Source: Euperipatoides rowelli
Taxonomy: Eukaryota > Onychophora > Udeonychophora > Euonychophora > Peripatopsidae
Length of the DNA: 12,092 nt
Strand: one strand, 5' to 3'
NCBI GenBank assembly: GCA_003024985.2
Contig: PXIH01S0011482.1
Part shown: piece by piece, positions 7,953 to 12,092 of the stretch
Layout of the letters: every line of letters starts with the position of its first letter
Position numbering within the stretch: position 1 is the first letter of the stretch
Notes under the pieces: generated by a model
Told to the model about the DNA's origin: nothing
Seen by the model: only the letters and a program-made list of their open reading frames with translations
Database searches by the model: none
Made by a program: the position numbers and the translations under genes

Positions 7953-8700
7953 ATTTTCTCAATTATAAATAAATATTTTAAACAACAAAAAAATCAATAA
8001 CTTTCTATAAAAATTACAATAGTTTTTCTATTTTTTCTATTTCCATTTAATCTGTATCCAAGAAAAAAGTAAATATAAACATAATTGAAAAACATTTCTA
8101 CAGCTAATGTATTTCTATAAGATATGAATATAAACAATTTTTTAAAAAGATGGCATTACAGTACATAAAATAATGTTTATCCTAGCCAAAGTTAATTGTG
8201 TGTGATTTGTGATGGCTATAGGCTAATGCTTCACTATTACTTATTTCGTATTGATTAATTTAAAAAAGATAAAAATTTCTTAAAATAGATTGAATAACAT
8301 ATTTTATTATTTAATTAAAATGATCCTGAGCTCTGAAGCACAAATTTCAAATAGAGGAATATAATTTTTATATATTTTAAAATCGATGTGGCACATAAAA
8401 ATTTGACTGCAAATTAAAGCTTCGTGTAATTTGAAAATTACGGTATTAAATTTGAAAATTTTCTAGATTAAATTAATTAGAAATTTAAAAAAAAAATTAG
8501 TTTTTATTTTCATTATTTTTAAAGTTTATATTTATCCTAGAATAGATTAACTGTAAATAATTTCCAATACACAACAAATTATAAAGATAACACTTATGCC
8601 ACTAAATGAAGATTTGTTATTGGAAATAACAATTGAATCTATTGTATTCTGATCAGTGAACTTTACATAAGCGACATGGCAGTGCAGCACATCGTCTAAT
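7943..8700. other. Intron of the PPxY gene, proximal part
   Basis: A+T-rich, with no exon recognised on either strand. It contains poly-T runs and one TACAGTA (8159). The small inverted word AATTTGAAAATT near 8428-8460 looks incidental. Confidence 0.55.
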
Positions 8701-8721
8701 AGGAAAGGGGGGGGGGGTAGG

Positions 8722-10745
8722 AATGAAGAAATAGATTTGTTGATTAAGGGAAGGTAAGAGGCTAATAGAGAATATAAGAATAGTTTAAAAAGGAAGAATG
8801 ATGAAATCAAAGAAAAGTGGGAAAGATATCAAAAATGTAAAAATGATGTAAAGATTAAAGTGGGGATATATTAGAGGAAAATGGATAAGAATTTATTGAT
8901 GTAAATAAGAAAGGGAGTAGAGAGTGTTGCAAAAAGTTTTGGAATTATGTTATAAGTGGATGGAGGAGAGGGAAAGTGTGGATTGGGGGATGAAAAGTGG
9001 AGATTGCATGAATATGCAAAAAGTCTATAGTGGGCGGAGAGGTAAGGAAGAAGAAATTAAGAGTTGTGTTTGACATATTAAACAAAATGAAAGATGGTAA
9101 GGTGAGGGGAATTGACGGGATAGCGGTTAAAATGTTTGGGGGATAGAGGAAGAATTTATTTAAGAAATTTTTTTTAAATAATTTTGAATCGTGGAACGGT
9201 AAGAAACTAGGGTTAGAATAATTTTTAAGAGGAAAGGTAAAGAAAAAGGAATTGTTATAGACCAGTAGCAGTTATGAGTGAAATATATAAGGTTTTTATG
9301 AATAATTTAAAAGAATGGATAGTAGATTGGTTAGAGATAAATGGTAAATGGGAGGAGTTACAGCATAGGTTTAGAAGGGATAGAAATATTAGTGACTTTG
9401 TTTATTGGATCACAGTTAATGGAAGGAGTTTTAATAATAATAGGGGATTGGTTTTAGGGTTTTGGATATAAAGAAATATGATGTTAGGGTAAAGTTATGG
9501 AGAACATTAGAGGAGATAGGGATGTATGTAAGATGGATAAATATTTTAAGAGTTTATGAGAATAATAAATTTAGTTTAAAATGGGAAGAAGTTTGGTCGG
9601 AGAAATGAGATGTGGAAAGCCGAAAGGGTTTAAGAAAGGGTTGTCCATTATCAGCAATTTTATTTTTATTTTATATGGATAAATTTGATAGGGAGCTAAT
9701 GGGAAAGGGAAAATGGGTGAGTTTGAGGGATTAAAAAAGGAGGTTGCCGGGTTGTTATTTCTGATATTGTATTGTTTGAGGAAGATATAGAAGAATTATA
9801 GGCTGGATGTAATGGAATATGAGTGGAGTTGGGTTTGGAATTTAGAAGAAAACTAAAGTGATGGGGGTAAATAGTGATAAGATAAATTGTAGGTTGGGTG
9901 GTATAATGTTAGAAGTTAAAGTGTATGAATATTTGTATATATTGGTTAGGGAATAAAAGGATTATTTAGTAGATTGGAAGATAAAATTGGGGGGGGGGAT
10001 ATGTTAAAGAAAAATAAAGGGGTGTTAAAGAAGGTGGCTTGTATGAGTTTTAAAATGTATGAAGTAATTAGAACTCTGGAACTTGGTTACAGTGACTGGA
10101 TTAATGTATGGGAATGATGTTTTGGTAATTAATGTTAAGCTGAGTGATGAGATGCAAAGTGCGCAAAATGAGATGGGCAGAGTAGCATTGGGGGACATAG
10201 TTTTACGTTGGTAGAGGCTATTCAGGGAGAAATGGGATGGAGTAGGGAAGCTAAGGCCAAATTGAAAAGATTTGGAAGGTAAAAATTCATGAATGATGAG
10301 AATGTATGTAAATGGGGTTTTAGGGATAGTATGATGGGGGTTAAGAAGAGTATTTAAATAAAAGGATAGTACAGTTAGCTAAAAAGGTGTATGGAATAGA
10401 ATTGTTATGTACTGTATTTAAGTTTATGGGAAAGTGATTTGAGGAGGGTAGTTAGAATATTAATTATAAAAATTTGAGTAAGGGATTGGATGATTTAATA
10501 GAGAAAAAGATTTAAATGGAGGGAAGGGACGGGTAGTATAAAAACAAACTTTAGACAGGATGAAATATTTTGATAATAGTGGTGTGTTCTGTAGGTTATG
10601 TGGGTATGAAAAGGGAGGATTTAAGACATATTTTGTTACATTGTAATCTATAAGGGAATATAATTTTGGGGATGGAATAATATATAATTGATGGGGTAGA
10701 AGGGGAAGAAGAGATGCTAAAAAAGTGGTTTAAGTTTTGAGGGGA
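8722..10745 (+). pseudogene. Decayed LINE (non-LTR retrotransposon) ORF2 relic: reverse transcriptase and zinc knuckle
   Basis: Pieces of a LINE polyprotein follow each other in the right order on the plus strand, broken by many stops and frameshifts. Charged linker with EANREYKN (8758 on) and KFWNYV (8934 on). Pre-RT motif NKMKDGKVRGIDGI (9066-9137). YRPVAVMSEIYKVF (9256 on) with HRFRRDRNISDFV, the counterpart of the usual GFRRGRST. LDIKKYDV in a shifted frame, then KLWRTLEEIGMYVRWI. LRKGCPLSAILFLFYMD (9630-9680). SDIVLFEEDIEEL (9751-9798), where the usual FADD box has become VISD, losing one catalytic Asp. ELGLEF (9826-9843). GRVALG and VEAIQGEMGWS (10202 on). A C-terminal zinc motif CRLC (10590-10601) with HILLHC (10627-10644), in frames offset by one base. 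No apurinic endonuclease region is recognised upstream, so it is probably 5'-truncated. It lies antisense to the PPxY gene, in its presumed intron. The clade is not assigned. Confidence 0.9.
9256..9471 (+). pseudogene. Longest open piece of the LINE reverse transcriptase (fingers region)
   Basis: This is the longest uninterrupted segment of the LINE relic. It covers YRPVAVMSEIYKVFMNN and HRFRRDRNISDFVYWITVN, corresponding to the conserved RT blocks before the catalytic LDI motif. The frame stops at 9469-9471 exactly where the catalytic LDIKKYD continues in a different frame, so the ATG at 9274 is not a real gene start. It is part of the larger relic, not an independent 65-residue gene. Confidence 0.85.
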
Positions 10746-10933
10746 GGAGGTAAATGGATTGGTGGTGATATGGGAGAGGAGGATATTGGAAATGAAAGTG
10801 ACTCCGAAGTTAAGGAGCAGTCAGCATCTCAACGCATCGCTAATGGCAGATAAGTTTTTAATAACCTTTGCAATAATTTACTGTACTGTATATCACATCA
10901 TTATTAACTTATATAAAATGTAGTTGTTTACTC
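10746..10933. other. LINE 3' end or flank
   Basis: The G-rich, C-poor composition of the LINE stops at about 10800, after which the sequence becomes mixed (CGAAGTTAAGGAGCAGTCAG, then CTCAACGCATCGCTAATGG). The 3' boundary of the element is therefore probably between 10745 and 10860. No poly-A tail or target duplication was identified. Confidence 0.4.
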
Positions 10934-10984
10934 AATCCTGATGTAGGATATCTAACATTGTGCTAGACATCCTACATCAGGATT
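10934..10984. repeat. Hairpin: 21-bp stem with one mismatch and 9-base loop
   Basis: The left arm 10934-10954 (AATCCTGATGTAGGAT...) and the right arm 10964-10984 (...ATCCTACATCAGGATT) pair at 20 of 21 positions. The only mismatch is A at 10950 against C at 10968. The loop is 10955-10963. The stem is too short for a typical animal microRNA precursor unless pairing continues outside, and the flanks (TTACTC versus AATCAA) pair poorly. It could be a tiny foldback element or a structured RNA part. Confidence 0.85.
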
Positions 10985-11379
10985 AATCAATTGAAATTAA
11001 CTCAAGATTAACAACAAAAAAAAGTCATAAATGAGATATCTAAATGTGGCAATAAACATGGAATATTACACGATACCAAGACCAGAAAATTTAATTACAA
11101 AATTAAGACCTAAGCTTAAATCAATTTATTTGGTTATTAATGTATGTGAGGAGTTCTGGTAAATTGAGCTTGATTAGAGGGCAGAGTGTATAGGCCTACT
11201 TTAATACATATTTGAACAATACCAGTAACAGGTCATCTATTGTGCTAACTAAATAAATTATTCATGCAATTAAATTTAAGTTATCCCAGAAGAAGGGAAA
11301 TAATCTAATTTAAAAATTAGGACAATAGTTTATAAAGAGAGAAGGGGGAGGGGGGTCACCTATTGATTTTATAATGGGG

Positions 11380-11420
11380 TTTTCATGCATAGCGATGATG
11401 GAATAGATTTATTGAATTTG
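11380..11420 (+). repeat. Direct repeat copy 1 (TTTTCATGCATAGCGATGA...)
   Basis: The first 19 bases are identical to 12013-12031, followed by alignable sequence ending TTTATTGAATTTG. The second copy lies about 633 bp downstream. Confidence 0.85.
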
Positions 11421-11960
11421 TATTGGAAAAGATTCAAACTAACTTATACACATTTAGTTATTCATTTCAAATTTAAGCATCAAAACCTGAACTGTGATTT
11501 AAGTTTGTCAAACAATCTGCTGGTTCATGGATTTCAAAATAAAGAATTGAGACAAACTACTGTATACTCATTTTCCCTTGATTATAGTCACAGGTTTTAA
11601 ATTTTATTAAGAGGAAGATTAAAAAAAAAAGCAAAAATTGAATTAGCTTAGAAAAAGAAATAATAATAAAATATTGAGGGGGGGGGAGGCATATGCGATT
11701 GCTAAAACAAATTTTTTGTGTGGCTCTAATTACTATTCATTATTTTATTTAAATTAGTAGACATACAGTAAGTGAGAGTTTTTATATTTTAAGCTGATAT
11801 TTTGATTTTGATATGAAAAAGGTAAATTTCAGTAATTACTGTAAAGAAAGAGTGCAGAATGTATGTTATGTATTCTATCTCATGGGGGGGGGGGGGTCTG
11901 GAGGAACACTTAATGAGTGAAGATTCTGAGTAAATAAACCTAAATAAATAAATTTGTCTT

Positions 11961-11975
11961 TTTTTCCTTTTTCAG
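11961..11975 (+). promoter_or_regulatory. Strong-looking plus-strand 3' splice site, exon unproven
   Basis: A pyrimidine tract (TTTGTCTTTTTTTCCTTTTT) runs into CAG at 11973-11975. In phase 0 the following sequence would encode SLFNVKKFYTG and stop, so it could be a very short terminal exon or nothing. No plus-strand gene is otherwise supported. Confidence 0.2.
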
Positions 11976-12012
11976 TCGCTTTTTAATGTCAAGAAATTTT
12001 ATACTGGTTAGA

Positions 12013-12056
12013 TTTTCATGCATAGCGATGACGGAAATATTCATTTATTGAATTGG
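12013..12056 (+). repeat. Direct repeat copy 2
   Basis: Same orientation as 11380-11420. After the identical 19-mer it has a few substitutions and a small insertion, then TTTATTGAATTGG. Confidence 0.85.
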
Positions 12057-12092
12057 TTTGTTTTACTCTATGTTCCCGTTAGCGCTCGCCAA

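Larger units (their letters stand above)
10985..12092. other. Distal non-coding stretch
   Basis: No exon is convincingly visible. The stretch holds four poly-G runs on the plus strand (11344-11355 interrupted, 11678-11686, 11884-11896), two copies of a 41-44-bp direct repeat (11380 and 12013), and a plus-strand acceptor-like site at 11961-11975. It is probably intronic if the PPxY gene extends past the window. Confidence 0.5.

Noticed and set aside
8547-8810. Minus-strand frame of 87 codons
   Set aside because: Overlaps the start of the LINE relic in antisense, and its proline run comes from the poly-G tract.
11385-11600. Plus-strand frame of 71 codons
   Set aside because: Begins inside the direct repeat, has no recognisable domain and A/T-driven composition.

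Overview
The window looks like nuclear DNA from an invertebrate animal. It is very A+T-rich, has long stretches without coding, shows a spliced exon with a clear acceptor, and is full of eukaryotic mobile elements (hAT, Helitron/Helentron-like, MITE, LINE). The words TACTGTA/TACAGTA and AGGCCT are frequent. The mobile-element mix and the recurrent TAGGCCTA-type words fit a marine deuterostome such as an echinoderm, but this is an impression and not a proof. There is no bacterial operon, CRISPR array, rRNA or intact tRNA here.

The only convincing host gene segment is a 3'-terminal coding exon on the minus strand (7940 down to 7294). It encodes a 214-residue C-terminal tail with three PPxY motifs, the ligand type bound by WW domains (for example NEDD4-family ubiquitin ligases). 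Its splice acceptor is visible, so everything from 7941 upward is intron at least until the next upstream exon, which I could not find. A second, much weaker minus-strand coding candidate lies at about 130-303, next to the end of a hAT transposon (1-72).

Most of the rest is repeat-derived. In order: a hAT terminus (1-72); an A+T-rich stretch; a possible tRNA-derived SINE fragment (about 1972-2085); a possible mariner-like end (about 3089-3125); a complete 183-bp MITE with 9-bp target duplication (3421-3603); a 2.04-kb foldback structure (4397-6434) whose left arm has been interrupted by a Helentron-like element carrying about 125-bp tandem repeats and ending in CTAGT (about 4925-5361); the PPxY exon and its intron; a heavily decayed LINE on the plus strand (about 8722-10745) that still shows reverse transcriptase and C-terminal zinc-knuckle motifs; a near-perfect 21-bp-stem hairpin (10934-10984); and a distal segment with a 41-44-bp direct repeat and several poly-G runs.

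The genes do not form a pathway. The structure worth a second look is the layered foldback, the strand-asymmetric cytosine depletion of the LINE, and the PPxY tail protein. I see no convincing new defence or enzymatic system.
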